Source: a bacterium (lineage in GTDB: Bacteria > Electryoneota > RPQS01). Taken from it: DNA of 64,000 bases. The stretch is from positions 116,765 to 180,764 of the forward strand of contig JABWCQ010000003.1 in assembly GCA_013360195.1 (NCBI GenBank), in the 5' to 3' direction. Numbering within the stretch: position 1 is the stretch's first letter; the number at the start of each line of letters is the position of its first letter. The notes below the pieces were generated by a model. The model had not been told where the DNA came from. It was given only the letters and a program-made list of their open reading frames with translations, and ran no database searches. Made by a program: the position numbers and the translations under genes. Positions 27,733 to 36,472 of the stretch are shown here, in pieces.

Positions 27733-28290
27733 ATGAAAGCAATCACTATTGTCACAATCTGCGTGCTTGTAACAATATTATCTCACGCTGCAGAATTCGC
27801 AACTCCGGTCCTCTTGACTAGCGCCGGGCAAAGTGCGGACCCTCAAATGGTCAAAACCCTGCTGACTCGCGACACAATTCCATTCGAATTCAAGCCGCTG
27901 GCAACGTCAGAGGATCTCTCGAGTGCAAAGTCGGTAATCATCGTGCTGGGCGGTTCGAGCAAGGGACTCGGCGCAGCAAAAGTCAGTGCTGATGAGGAGT
28001 CGGCGCGCATCTCTGCACTGCTCAAGGCGGCGCATGAGAATAAGCTGCCGGTCCTGGCGATTCACTTGGGCGGTAAGAACCGTCGTGGAGCTTTGTCAGA
28101 CGCCTTCAATAGAATTGGTGCGGAAAACTCTTCGGAAATCGTGGTCGTTGCCGGAGGTGACGATGACGGTTTCTTCAAAACGATCGCTGAGGAGAGGAAA
28201 CTGCCCTACGCCGAAGCGGCGAAAATCGCTGACCTTGGACCGATTATCCGATCCAAATTTAAGCCCGAAGTTGATATCAAAAAGGAATGA
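27733..28290 (+). CDS. Small exported Rossmann-like protein of unknown function
   Basis: A 185-residue protein with a signal peptide (about 1-19, ending S-H-A-A). The mature part alternates strands and helices: A-T-P-V-L-L-T-S-A-G-Q-S, S-V-I-I-V-L-G-G-S-S-K-G-L-G-A, L-P-V-L-A-I-H-L-G-G, I-V-V-V-A-G-G-D-D-D-G. This looks like a small flavodoxin/Rossmann-type fold in the periplasm. It resembles uncharacterised proteins found beside lone TRAP permeases, so it could stand in for the missing substrate-binding protein, which is inference. GAGG stands before the ATG. It is followed by an overlapping LamG-like gene. Confidence 0.6.
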   Translation: MKAITIVTICVLVTILSHAAEFATPVLLTSAGQSADPQMVKTLLTRDTIPFEFKPLATSEDLSSAKSVIIVLGGSSKGLGAAKVSADEESARISALLKAAHENKLPVLAIHLGGKNRRGALSDAFNRIGAENSSEIVVVAGGDDDGFFKTIAEERKLPYAEAAKIADLGPIIRSKFKPEVDIKKE

Positions 28291-28994
28291 AAGTCATTGC
28301 CTGCTTTCTGCTTGCTGCCGCACTTCAGACGGCCAACGCTGCGAACAGCGACTACTGTCTCGAGTTCGACGGCAAAAACGCACGAGCTGAAGTAACCCAG
28401 GTTACAGGGATTCAATCCTTGAATCTAGCGGCGAAGTACACGTTTGAAGTCTGGGTTCGTCCCAGAACGCAGGGGGGAGGCGGTCGCGGCAGAATTCTTG
28501 ATCAGGAAGGCTCAAGTCTGACTTTGTATCTGTCAGATGAAGGCCGAATCGGATTTCGAGCGAATCGTGAATCAGGCTGGCAGCTTTCGGAAGCCAAGTC
28601 TGTCTCGCTTTGGGAGTGGCAGCATATCGCCGTGACCGCAGACGGCAGATTCCTGCGGTTTTTCGTCGATGGAAAACTGGTGACAGCCGTGCCGACGAAT
28701 ACGGCGCTAAGTATCACCAAAAAGCCCCTTTTTATTGGCAACGGCGTCGGTGAAGATAACTCGCCCCGTGGATTCGACGGTTGGATTGATGATGTTCGGA
28801 TAAGCGATCATTGTCTCTGGACGAAGGATTTCACGCCGCCTGCACGGGGAGTGTTCAGGGAATCCGACCCGTCGACTGTGCTTTACTTCACTTTTGATGA
28901 AGGTCCCGCCCATCACGTCGCGCTTGACTATTCTACGTACAACGCCGAACTTGAAGTGGAAAGTCCGATGAGACGTTCAAGAAGCCCTCGTTGA
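28287..28994 (+). CDS. LamG/concanavalin-like domain exported protein
   Basis: A 235-residue protein with an N-terminal signal (about 1-18, ending A-N-A). A single LamG-like jelly-roll follows: C-L-E-F-D-G-K-N-A-R-A-E-V, then Y-T-F-E-V-W-V-R-P, then E-W-Q-H-I-A-V-T-A-D-G-R-F-L-R-F-F-V-D-G-K, then F-D-G-W-I-D-D-V-R-I-S, and last V-L-Y-F-T-F-D-E-G. These domains bind glycans or act as structural modules. It overlaps the preceding stop by four bases and is the last gene of the operon that starts with ggt. A terminator follows. Confidence 0.8.
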   Translation: MKVIACFLLAAALQTANAANSDYCLEFDGKNARAEVTQVTGIQSLNLAAKYTFEVWVRPRTQGGGGRGRILDQEGSSLTLYLSDEGRIGFRANRESGWQLSEAKSVSLWEWQHIAVTADGRFLRFFVDGKLVTAVPTNTALSITKKPLFIGNGVGEDNSPRGFDGWIDDVRISDHCLWTKDFTPPARGVFRESDPSTVLYFTFDEGPAHHVALDYSTYNAELEVESPMRRSRSPR

Positions 28995-29011
28995 ATTCTT
29001 TTCTGCAAAGA

Positions 29012-29045
29012 AAAGAGCCCGTTGCGAAATCGCAGCGGGCTCTTT
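29012..29045. terminator. Bidirectional intrinsic terminator
   Basis: A long stem pairs AAAGAGCCCGTTGCG (from 29012) with CGCAGCGGGCTCTTT (to 29045) through one G-U pair and an AAAT loop, with A-rich and T-rich flanks. It serves the ggt operon on the plus strand and the T9SS cargo gene on the minus strand. Confidence 0.9.
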
Positions 29046-29063
29046 CGTTCTTGTAAACGAATA

Positions 29064-30434
29064 CTACTTCAGTAGCAGCATCTTTCTTGTCTGAATTTGA
29101 TTTCCCATCACAAGCCTGTAGAAGTACATTCCGCTCGGCACATCCGCGGCATTCCAACTGACATTGTGCACACCCGCGTTCACAGACCCCGAAACCAATG
29201 TCGCTACCCGCTCGCCGATCAAATTGAAGATGGCAAGCTCTACAACACCGTCTGTTGGAACCGTGAACTGAATACTTGTCGCCGGGTTGAACGGATTGGG
29301 ATAGTTCTGCTCAAGTGCAAATTCACGTGCAAGCAAAGGATCATCGTCGGCGTCTGTCGAGTACTCAAACGAAATGGTATCGGTAAGTCCACACCGCCCG
29401 ACAGCATCCGACGTGGAACTGTCATGCATGACGACCATACAGCTCGGGTTGGGCACAGCGGCAGGAAGCGTGCAAGTGAGTGTAGAGATATCAAGCATAT
29501 CCGGATCGGTGACTTCGCAAATCCTCTGAACAAACGCACCACCGCTGTAGAGATCAAAGTACAAGCGGGCAAGACACAAATCCCCTTGCGGCGGGCGCAC
29601 AAAGTGCATTGTCAGTTCCGAGCCTGCAAGGTCAAATTCATTTGCGGGATCGAAGTGCCGCAGAAATGTTCTGCCCACACCGGCAACAATGTCCGCCGCT
29701 GCTGAGCCATTTACAGCCTGAACACCGACCTGAACCTCACCATCGGCACAGACGGGCATTCGACGGCTGCGGAACGTATCCGCTAACTGAGCTTGAAAGA
29801 CCCATTCGTCCGTTTCGCTATCCCAAAGGAAAAGTATGAAACCAGTAATCCCCTCTCCCGTGTGATTCCATGACACAGTAACTTCGGTGCAGCTCAAGCC
29901 ATCGGAGACCTCGACGTTAGTCACGGGATCCGGTTCGTCTCCTATGGGGCACGCCACGTTTTCGCATGTCCACATATCGTCAGTTAAAACGACGTCCTGC
30001 AAACCAATTGCTAGACGAAACGTGTCAGAAACCCAGCAACAGCTGGAACCGGAAGCTTTTACAAAATACACCGGCTGATCCGGCGCTTCCGGCGCATTCG
30101 GTATGTTGACGGCTGGATCGCTTAAGAAATTCCCTGGCACACCAAAAAATGCGTTGCCGTTAAAGGCTTGACAGGAAAAGTCCGCATAGCCAGGGTCGGT
30201 TCCGACTGGAATAAGTTCATCGCTTTCATCAGCGCCGTTTGCTGTGCGATCCCAGAACAGGCACCAAGACACTGTTCCGTCCGCGAACGGAGTTCGGCCA
30301 TCGGGATTGCAGCCGCAACCCAATCCAATTGTCGGATTCTCATAGACAAGAATGGCCGTGATTGCTTGTGCATTTGCGCTTTTGATGCAAAGCCCAAGTA
30401 CAATTAAGAACATTAAAGATTTCAGGAGTTTCAT
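29064..30434 (-). CDS. Secreted protein with fibronectin III-like and T9SS sorting domains
   Basis: A 456-residue exported protein with signal peptide (about 1-22, ending A-N-A). The region 25-170 is rich in cysteine (C-G-C, C-C). A fibronectin type III-like domain (about 175-260: D-P-V-T-N-V-E-V, T-V-S-W-N-H-T) and a beta-rich domain follow. The T9SS sorting domain starts near 378: E-F-A-L-E-Q-N-Y-P-N-P-F-N-P, ending S-G-M-Y-F-Y-R-L and K-M-L-L-L-K. GGAGG is placed ahead of the ATG. No enzyme motif is seen; it may bind a surface or polymer. Confidence 0.82.
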   Translation of the reverse strand: MKLLKSLMFLIVLGLCIKSANAQAITAILVYENPTIGLGCGCNPDGRTPFADGTVSWCLFWDRTANGADESDELIPVGTDPGYADFSCQAFNGNAFFGVPGNFLSDPAVNIPNAPEAPDQPVYFVKASGSSCCWVSDTFRLAIGLQDVVLTDDMWTCENVACPIGDEPDPVTNVEVSDGLSCTEVTVSWNHTGEGITGFILFLWDSETDEWVFQAQLADTFRSRRMPVCADGEVQVGVQAVNGSAAADIVAGVGRTFLRHFDPANEFDLAGSELTMHFVRPPQGDLCLARLYFDLYSGGAFVQRICEVTDPDMLDISTLTCTLPAAVPNPSCMVVMHDSSTSDAVGRCGLTDTISFEYSTDADDDPLLAREFALEQNYPNPFNPATSIQFTVPTDGVVELAIFNLIGERVATLVSGSVNAGVHNVSWNAADVPSGMYFYRLVMGNQIQTRKMLLLK

Positions 30435-30620
30435 CGGGACATTCCTCCGCAGGACCAGAAAATTGATTAGGATTTCGTTAAGGAAGAGCTTCTATGCCTC
30501 TCTCCGCGGCACGTATCGCCTACTCGCAATCCTCCAAACCATCTCCGCAATAAGTTTAAACATCTGTATTTGCGTAATTTAGTCTGAAGTCGCCTAATTG
30601 ACGATACAGTGCAGTTTCAA

Positions 30621-30649
30621 TAATACATGATATAGAATTTTGTCACAAA
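30621..30649 (-). promoter_or_regulatory. Putative promoter for the T9SS cargo gene at 29064-30434
   Basis: On the minus strand TTGTGA and TATTAT are 17 bases apart. The transcript would have a leader of about 180 bases. The -35 match is only moderate. Nothing else is recognised in the 287-base gap apart from the terminator at 30668-30700. Confidence 0.4.
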
Positions 30650-30667
30650 TGTCATATGCCTGTATCC

Positions 30668-30700
30668 AAAAAAAACAAAGGGCCAGGCAAAGCCTGGCCC
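30668..30700 (-). terminator. Intrinsic terminator after the minus-strand matrixin
   Basis: On the minus strand GGGCCAGGC pairs perfectly with GCCTGGCCC around a TTT loop, then TTTGTTTTTTTT follows. It stands about 20 bases past the stop codon. Confidence 0.92.
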
Positions 30701-30721
30701 CGCGCAAAGCAGTAAGGAGGT

Positions 30722-33646
30722 TTATGGCGTTGCAGACGAAACGACGACGTAAAACTTCACGTCATTGGAAGTAATTGCTCCTGCGTCCGTGAACGTCGTC
30801 GCGCTTGTAGAACCCTCCAGCGTTGTGAACGGTCCGCCTGTCGTCGTTGCAGAGTAAATTCTATAGTACGGTGCGCCCGAACCTGTCCAGTACAGAACGA
30901 TATCATTTCCAGCGCTTATTATGGTTAACTGCGTTGGTGCCGGTATGGATGCACCGAGCAATCTAATCATACGTTGCCCGCCTTGCGCATTGGGAACCAA
31001 ATCTGTCTCAGCGTACCAAACGGAGTCACAACCATCAAAGAAGAAGCTATTGAAGCTGGCGGTATTATCATCGCGTCCGAAGGCTTCATACTTGCCGCCG
31101 ATTGGATTGTCCACGGATACATAAAAAGGCTGACCAAGAATCAGCGGGGAGCCAAACGCATCAAGCGTGGAAACTGTCGCCCACGCGACTTGTCCGCCGG
31201 GCAAGCCGCCAATGACGTTTCCAACCGAGCCGCTCACTTCGCTGAATATGATTGTCCCGGGCATGGCCGCGCTGCCGTCCGCGAGGAGTACTCTTCCCTG
31301 TATGGGTGAGTGCGCGCTGTCAGGTGCGAACTTTGCCACGGCGACCTGAAATCCGCACAGCAGGAAGGGATAAGCAGGCGGCGTGTATTTCACCGCCCAT
31401 GCAAATGGAGTTTCGTTTGCCCAGTTGTACCCTTCCGCCGTTCCATCATCAAAGACAATCGCAGCTGGACAATCTTCGACATCAAAATCAAACGTATCGG
31501 TGTCTACTGTATTCACCCCATCAGTTGCACGGACGAAGTACTCATACGCTCCCTCCGAAGTGACAAATGAACCCGAATACTCGCCGGGATTGCCGGTTGT
31601 TGGCATGTTCAGGGACGTAAATGCCCCGCCGCCCGCAACGCGGTGATGGAGAGACGCTGTTATCGGACCACCGTCATCAGTAATCAAAGCCGTAAACGTG
31701 GTCACTCCGGGTTCGACGTCACCATGCTGGTCATGCCTGACGACCGGTGCGTTGTTAATGACGAAGATCTCGAAATTGGCGTCGGAAATGTCCACGGCCA
31801 CGGGTTCATTCACAGATGTGAGCCGCAGTCTTGCCGCCGTTGTCGCCGGAGCACCCAATACCTGATTGGCACCTGCATTTGGGACGGTCGCGACGAACTC
31901 CCATGCACCTGCCGGATAATTCCGATTCAATTCGATCGTGATATTGCCGGTGACGCCATTTGTAGTCCAACTGATGGGCACAAAGGACGCCGCGTTAAAC
32001 GATTCGCCGCCGTTCGGCGAAACCAATGTTATCGTCGGCACAAAAATCGTGAAATCATTATCCGAGAAATCCGTGGCAGATGGAGAATTGATGCTTGTGA
32101 CGCGAATTCTGCAGGTGGATGACGTTGAGGCACCGGTGACATTCCAAACATGGCTGCCGTCATTCGCTGTATTTGCGACGACAGATTCCCATGCGCCTGC
32201 AGGATAGCTTCGATTCACTTCAATGTTCACGTTGCCCGTTACGTTGAGTGAAGTCCACGTAATGGACTGATTGGTACCGGCATTCCAAACCTGACCGCCA
32301 TTGGGCTGCGTTAAGGTTATCGCCGGTACGTTTGAGGCGCTTATTGTGAAACTCAAAGTATACAGCTGAATGGCGTTTGTTGTCCCTTGATAGACTCGGA
32401 TATAATAGGTTCCCGAACCTGGAAGTGAAGTATTCGAAATGGTCTCTGCCACCCCGGCGCCGTTTCCGCTCGCTTCAGCCAATACAGTTGTCCCATTGGT
32501 TCCGTACAGCCGGACGGACAGATTTACGTCATCCGTGGTCCTGACCGTGTCGCCGGCCGAGCATGTGCATTGCGAAGTCTGTGCGCATTGGTCAAAGAAT
32601 TGTCCAACCGGAGTTACCGTTACTGTTATCTGCTTGTTCACCGGCACTGTAAAAGCGTAGTAATCCTGGTCACCATTGTCGTCAATGGACATGTTCTGAA
32701 GAGTGGTCGTTCCGTCGGGGACATTGCCAAACGGAGTTGCCGTGCCCGGCGTATCATTGGTTTCGGCGGAATCTCCGTACTGCCTCTGTCCGCCACGGAT
32801 ATCGTCATGCTGCGGACCGTCATACGCCGTGCAAATGAACGGTTCCATCAGGAATTGGCAATCGTCCGGACAAACATGCGAAAGTCCTATACCATGTCCG
32901 GCTTCGTGTGCTGCCACATTTCGGAAGTAGCGGTAATCGTTTGCGCTCGATTGCCACGATTCGGCGTTATCCAATACCATATCTCCCGTGTTGGGAAAAT
33001 AGTTGTAGGCTAGAACACCGCTGGAACCATCCATCGGAACTGCTGACAACCGAATATCGCCCCGAACTCCAAGTTGGCCGGGCGAATTGAATAGCGCTGC
33101 ACCATCGTCATTGGTCTCTTCGATGTAGGTAAGCCCGGTTAGTGCCTGCCAGCGGTCAAAGACCTGTCGAAACTTCGCTTTGCCTGCCGCGATGCTGCCA
33201 AACTTGCTGGTCATCATTGCGTGGATGTTGTTCGTCTGGTTTCCAAATCCATTCGGCGGCGGATCGTCAGGAACGGTGATTCCGTCCGGCACAAAACTGT
33301 ATGTGAGCACTGTGGGATCGCCTTGTCCGCCTGTAGTCCCGCTGGCAGTTGATGTCCAACGGGAATTACTGATATATGAAGCAGGATTAAGGTATATCCT
33401 GCTCATCAAACGATCAATGACGTCTTCAGGCGTATCCGGCCCGAAACAATACATTTTGGGCGCCAATCCCGTCGTATAGGCGATTTTACCGTCTAACGAC
33501 ACAACAGGCGCCCACAGGGAATTCTCATCGGCGGCCTTGCCACATCGTGGACAGCCATCATGAGAAATCGCGTTGTTAGGTACAGCAAGCAAACAAATCG
33601 CGGCAAACACCAGCGCCGCGGCGAAATGGTTCAGACAAATCTTCAT
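30722..33646 (-). CDS. Secreted matrixin-like zinc metalloprotease, multidomain
   Basis: A 974-residue exported protease. Signal peptide about 1-27. The catalytic domain has the zinc motif H-E-A-G-H-G-I-G-L-S-H beginning at His247, followed by L-M-E-P and a Y-D-G-P-Q-H-D-D-I-x-x-G-Q-R motif. A pre-peptidase-C-like domain (about 300-420), two Ser-Thr-Kre1/KWG-like beta repeats each starting I-T-L-x-x-P-N-G-G, and further beta domains follow. It ends in a fibronectin III-like fold (I-S-A-G-N-D-I-V-L-Y-W-T) without a T9SS YPNPFNP domain. In-frame ATGs at 33682 and 33667 would add up to 12 residues. It is paralogous to the divergent protease at 33924. Confidence 0.85.
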   Translation of the reverse strand: MKICLNHFAAALVFAAICLLAVPNNAISHDGCPRCGKAADENSLWAPVVSLDGKIAYTTGLAPKMYCFGPDTPEDVIDRLMSRIYLNPASYISNSRWTSTASGTTGGQGDPTVLTYSFVPDGITVPDDPPPNGFGNQTNNIHAMMTSKFGSIAAGKAKFRQVFDRWQALTGLTYIEETNDDGAALFNSPGQLGVRGDIRLSAVPMDGSSGVLAYNYFPNTGDMVLDNAESWQSSANDYRYFRNVAAHEAGHGIGLSHVCPDDCQFLMEPFICTAYDGPQHDDIRGGQRQYGDSAETNDTPGTATPFGNVPDGTTTLQNMSIDDNGDQDYYAFTVPVNKQITVTVTPVGQFFDQCAQTSQCTCSAGDTVRTTDDVNLSVRLYGTNGTTVLAEASGNGAGVAETISNTSLPGSGTYYIRVYQGTTNAIQLYTLSFTISASNVPAITLTQPNGGQVWNAGTNQSITWTSLNVTGNVNIEVNRSYPAGAWESVVANTANDGSHVWNVTGASTSSTCRIRVTSINSPSATDFSDNDFTIFVPTITLVSPNGGESFNAASFVPISWTTNGVTGNITIELNRNYPAGAWEFVATVPNAGANQVLGAPATTAARLRLTSVNEPVAVDISDANFEIFVINNAPVVRHDQHGDVEPGVTTFTALITDDGGPITASLHHRVAGGGAFTSLNMPTTGNPGEYSGSFVTSEGAYEYFVRATDGVNTVDTDTFDFDVEDCPAAIVFDDGTAEGYNWANETPFAWAVKYTPPAYPFLLCGFQVAVAKFAPDSAHSPIQGRVLLADGSAAMPGTIIFSEVSGSVGNVIGGLPGGQVAWATVSTLDAFGSPLILGQPFYVSVDNPIGGKYEAFGRDDNTASFNSFFFDGCDSVWYAETDLVPNAQGGQRMIRLLGASIPAPTQLTIISAGNDIVLYWTGSGAPYYRIYSATTTGGPFTTLEGSTSATTFTDAGAITSNDVKFYVVVSSATP

Positions 33647-33715
33647 CCGTGGACCCATTTGTTTCATCGTAACGTTACACAACTATATCCGGGCAGCTTC
33701 GGGACCCGAATCATA

Positions 33716-33744
33716 ATAATAGAGCTAAAACTCGGGAAAAGCAA
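33716..33744 (-). promoter_or_regulatory. Promoter of the minus-strand matrixin gene
   Basis: On the minus strand TTGCTT and TATTAT are separated by 17 bases. It predicts a start of transcription near 33709, 27 to 63 bases before the candidate start codons. Confidence 0.6.
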
Positions 33745-33824
33745 CAATTATCCGAGTGCCCGGTTAGATTACTGTCTGCAATTTCCCGGCCTGCATTTGA
33801 GACTCAACTTTGTTAACAGGTAGC

Positions 33825-33853
33825 TTGCATTCCGGCAAGCTTGTGCGTATAAT
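33825..33853 (+). promoter_or_regulatory. Promoter of the plus-strand matrixin gene, with hairpin/operator
   Basis: TTGCAT (33825-33830) and TATAAT (33848-33853) are exactly 17 bases apart. AGCTTGC (33822-33828) and GCAAGCT (33835-33841) form a perfect inverted repeat across the -35 element, a place where a regulator could bind. Confidence 0.7.
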
Positions 33854-33923
33854 TACTGTTTAGGTCGGTACCGGGTCCAAAAGATTAGGCAAAAAGAAAC
33901 AATAGTTTAGAGAGGAATCAACC

Positions 33924-36062
33924 ATGCGCGTTGCACTGAACACCACGTTTGCTCTGCTCCTGGTGTGCATGGTGGTGACACTTGCCCCACAGCCGCACCC
34001 CGTAAGTGTGCAGGAAGATTTTTCGGAATCAAGCGGAAACGAGCCTTTAGCTGTCTGCTTTGCCGAAGGAACTGACCCCGAGTATATGGCCGAATGGACT
34101 GAACGCCTCCTCGGACGGACCGATGTCCTGGATTACAACCTCGGCGGTCGTTGGACCAACACCGCTCACGGAGCAACGGGCACCCAGGGCGATGGAGTCA
34201 CCTTGACCTACAGTTTTGTGCCGGACGGTGTGAATATTGAGGGTTCCGAGAATGTACTGTTTGAAACCATGAACTCTCTGTTTGGTTCGCCCGACAACTG
34301 GCAGCCGATTTTTGCACAAGTCTTCGATCGCTGGAGCGAAGTCACGGGAAACACCTACGTTCTTTCTCCTGACGATGGAGCCTCGTGGGGACAGAACAGC
34401 CCCGGTGTTATCGGCGTCAGAGGTGACATACGTATTGCATCAACGGAGATTGACGGCGGAAGCGGTGTACTGGCCTACAACTTCTTTCCCAACCGGGGTG
34501 ACATGGTACTGGACGCGGAAGAAGACTGGAACAACCCGTCCCTGAATTTCCGTTTCCTGCGGAATGTTGTCGCGCATGAACACGGCCATGGGTTGGGCAT
34601 CGAGCACGTATGCCCGATAAACTCGACAAAACTCATGGAGCCCAATTACACTCCGGCTTTTGACGGGCCCCAGCACGACGATATTCTTGCCGGTCAACGC
34701 GGCTATGGTGATCCCTACGAGCCGAATGACACTCATAACACTGGTTACGACTTGGGTCTGGTTTCCGGGACACGAATTGTCGATCTGGCTAGTCTCGATG
34801 ACAATACGGACCTTGACTGGTGGAGGCTGAACGTCGTGTCGGGTCGCTCACTGACGATTCGGGTGGAACCTGCGGGACGAATCTATCTTGAAGGTGAGCA
34901 GAACGGCGACGGTTCCTGCGAATCAGGCACCACATATAACACTAATGACGACCAAAACCTGAACATCTCGCTGTATGCCGGACCTGATACGACTTTCTTG
35001 ATCTCCGCACCGGATCACGGAATCGGGAATGGAGACGAATTGTTCCGCTATGACGTCCCGTCGAATGTTACAAACCTGAAGTTGCTCGTTTCCGGTGCAA
35101 CGAACAACTCTATTCAGCCATACAGATTAAGCATTGAATCTGTCGATCCTGCAACTCCCTATCTCCTTGGCTGCCCGCTAAGGATTGACACGACTTTGCA
35201 GAGCATACCGGCAGATGGTGCCTTGATTCTATCCAATCCTGCTGCCGGAGGAGTGCTGAACATCTCGTCTATTGATGTCTCAGGACCCTTCACCGTCACT
35301 CCTCAGGCTCCTGTCAGTCTTCAGCCCAATAGTGATCAAACATTTATGGTGTCGTTTGATGCGCAAGAGCTTGGAACACAGACTGGCACAGTGACTTTTC
35401 ATCACAACGGGCCGGGGGCGGCGTTATCCTGCGAAATTACCGCCACCGCGATTACATCCGGAATCGTCTTTTTCACAGGCCAAGTGGCGAATATTGGCGA
35501 TGTTCCGATAAACACGATGGACAGTGTTCTGGTTGGATTGCGTGCCGAAGGAAATGTGGCTCTGTCCATCAATTCGATGACAACGTCAGCTCCATTTAGT
35601 GTAAATTTCAGCGGCCCCGTCAGTATTCAGCCTGGTCCGCTGCTGCGGGTATATCCTCGTGTCGTTCCGACCCAATTGGGCGAAGTCCGCGGCTGGCTCG
35701 TCATCCAACATTCTGCGCCAAGCTCTCCGGACTCTATTGAACTGATTGCCAATGGCACACCTAATCTCGCGGCTTTTGACCCCGCTTTGCTGCCCACGGA
35801 ATTCGCTCTGCATCAGAACTATCCGAATCCGTTCAACCCGAGCACACTTATTACATTCGACCTCCCGCAAGCGGCAAACGTCAGCCTGCTCGTCTTTAAT
35901 ATTGAAGGCAGGCTGGAGCAACAGGTGCTTGAGAACGCCGCCTTGCAGCCCGGACGGCACTCCGTTGAATTCAATGCTTCTGGTCTCCCTTCCGGTGTAT
36001 ACTTCTACCGGCTGCAGTCTGGCGAGCACCGCTTTGACCGCAAAATGTTCTTGCTGAAATAA
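33924..36062 (+). CDS. Secreted matrixin-like zinc metalloprotease with T9SS sorting domain
   Basis: A 712-residue protease. The signal peptide is at the N-terminus (about 1-22). The catalytic domain carries H-E-H-G-H-G-L-G-I-E-H starting at His218, then L-M-E-P-N-Y and F-D-G-P-Q-H-D-D-I-L-A-G-Q-R. A pre-peptidase-C-like domain (about 275-400) and beta domains of the choice-of-anchor kind follow. The C-terminal T9SS domain starts L-P-T-E-F-A-L-H-Q-N-Y-P-N-P-F-N-P and ends K-M-F-L-L-K. AGAGGA stands before the ATG. It shares its catalytic layout with the divergent gene at 30722-33646, so the pair arose by duplication. The thioesterase gene overlaps its stop by one base. Confidence 0.88.
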   Translation: MRVALNTTFALLLVCMVVTLAPQPHPVSVQEDFSESSGNEPLAVCFAEGTDPEYMAEWTERLLGRTDVLDYNLGGRWTNTAHGATGTQGDGVTLTYSFVPDGVNIEGSENVLFETMNSLFGSPDNWQPIFAQVFDRWSEVTGNTYVLSPDDGASWGQNSPGVIGVRGDIRIASTEIDGGSGVLAYNFFPNRGDMVLDAEEDWNNPSLNFRFLRNVVAHEHGHGLGIEHVCPINSTKLMEPNYTPAFDGPQHDDILAGQRGYGDPYEPNDTHNTGYDLGLVSGTRIVDLASLDDNTDLDWWRLNVVSGRSLTIRVEPAGRIYLEGEQNGDGSCESGTTYNTNDDQNLNISLYAGPDTTFLISAPDHGIGNGDELFRYDVPSNVTNLKLLVSGATNNSIQPYRLSIESVDPATPYLLGCPLRIDTTLQSIPADGALILSNPAAGGVLNISSIDVSGPFTVTPQAPVSLQPNSDQTFMVSFDAQELGTQTGTVTFHHNGPGAALSCEITATAITSGIVFFTGQVANIGDVPINTMDSVLVGLRAEGNVALSINSMTTSAPFSVNFSGPVSIQPGPLLRVYPRVVPTQLGEVRGWLVIQHSAPSSPDSIELIANGTPNLAAFDPALLPTEFALHQNYPNPFNPSTLITFDLPQAANVSLLVFNIEGRLEQQVLENAALQPGRHSVEFNASGLPSGVYFYRLQSGEHRFDRKMFLLK

Positions 36063-36442
36063 TGACTCACACCGACACGCCCGGACGCTACAAAGTCTCT
36101 TCCAAGGTTTGCCTCGTGCAGAATCTTGGAGTGAACAAGACTCTTTTTGGTGGAAACATGATGGCCTGGGTGGATGAGGCGGCGGCAATATTCGCCCGGG
36201 AACATACCGGAGCCAGGTTTATGGTGACATTGAAATTCGGAGAATTCGAGTTTCATCACCCTGTGCGCGAAGGTGACATCATCCACTTCTACTGCTTGAA
36301 CCCCCGGATTGGACGCACAAGCTGCTCCTTTGAGATTGAAGCGGTGCGTACAGACGGCACGGTGGTTGTCAAGACAAGTGCTGTTTTCGTTTCAGTGGAC
36401 GAAGACGGTAAACCCAAACCAATCGAGAAGAATCACAGTTAG
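36062..36442 (+). CDS. Acyl-CoA thioesterase, hotdog fold
   Basis: A 126-residue single hotdog-domain protein. The N-terminal pattern N-x-G-V-N-K-T-L-F-G-G-N-M-M-A-W-V-D-E-A-A-A matches the YciA/ACOT type, in which the Asp-Glu region forms the active site, usually in dimers or hexamers. The strand V-R-E-G-D-I-I-H-F-Y and the V-V-K-T-S-A-V-F-V-S-V strand complete the fold. It hydrolyses acyl-CoA thioesters in the cytoplasm; chain-length preference cannot be read. The start overlaps the stop of the secreted protease by one base, an odd partnership that probably reflects read-through transcription, not function. Confidence 0.85.
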   Translation: MTHTDTPGRYKVSSKVCLVQNLGVNKTLFGGNMMAWVDEAAAIFAREHTGARFMVTLKFGEFEFHHPVREGDIIHFYCLNPRIGRTSCSFEIEAVRTDGTVVVKTSAVFVSVDEDGKPKPIEKNHS

Positions 36443-36472
36443 CATTATATCTCCCAACTCCCCAAAGAGCAC

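Noticed and set aside
30724..30774. Plus-strand mini-frame with AAGGAGG, 16 very basic residues
   Set aside because: It lies antisense to the end of the matrixin gene, the spacing from AAGGAGG to ATG is only three bases, and it overlaps the downstream side of a terminator; probably chance.
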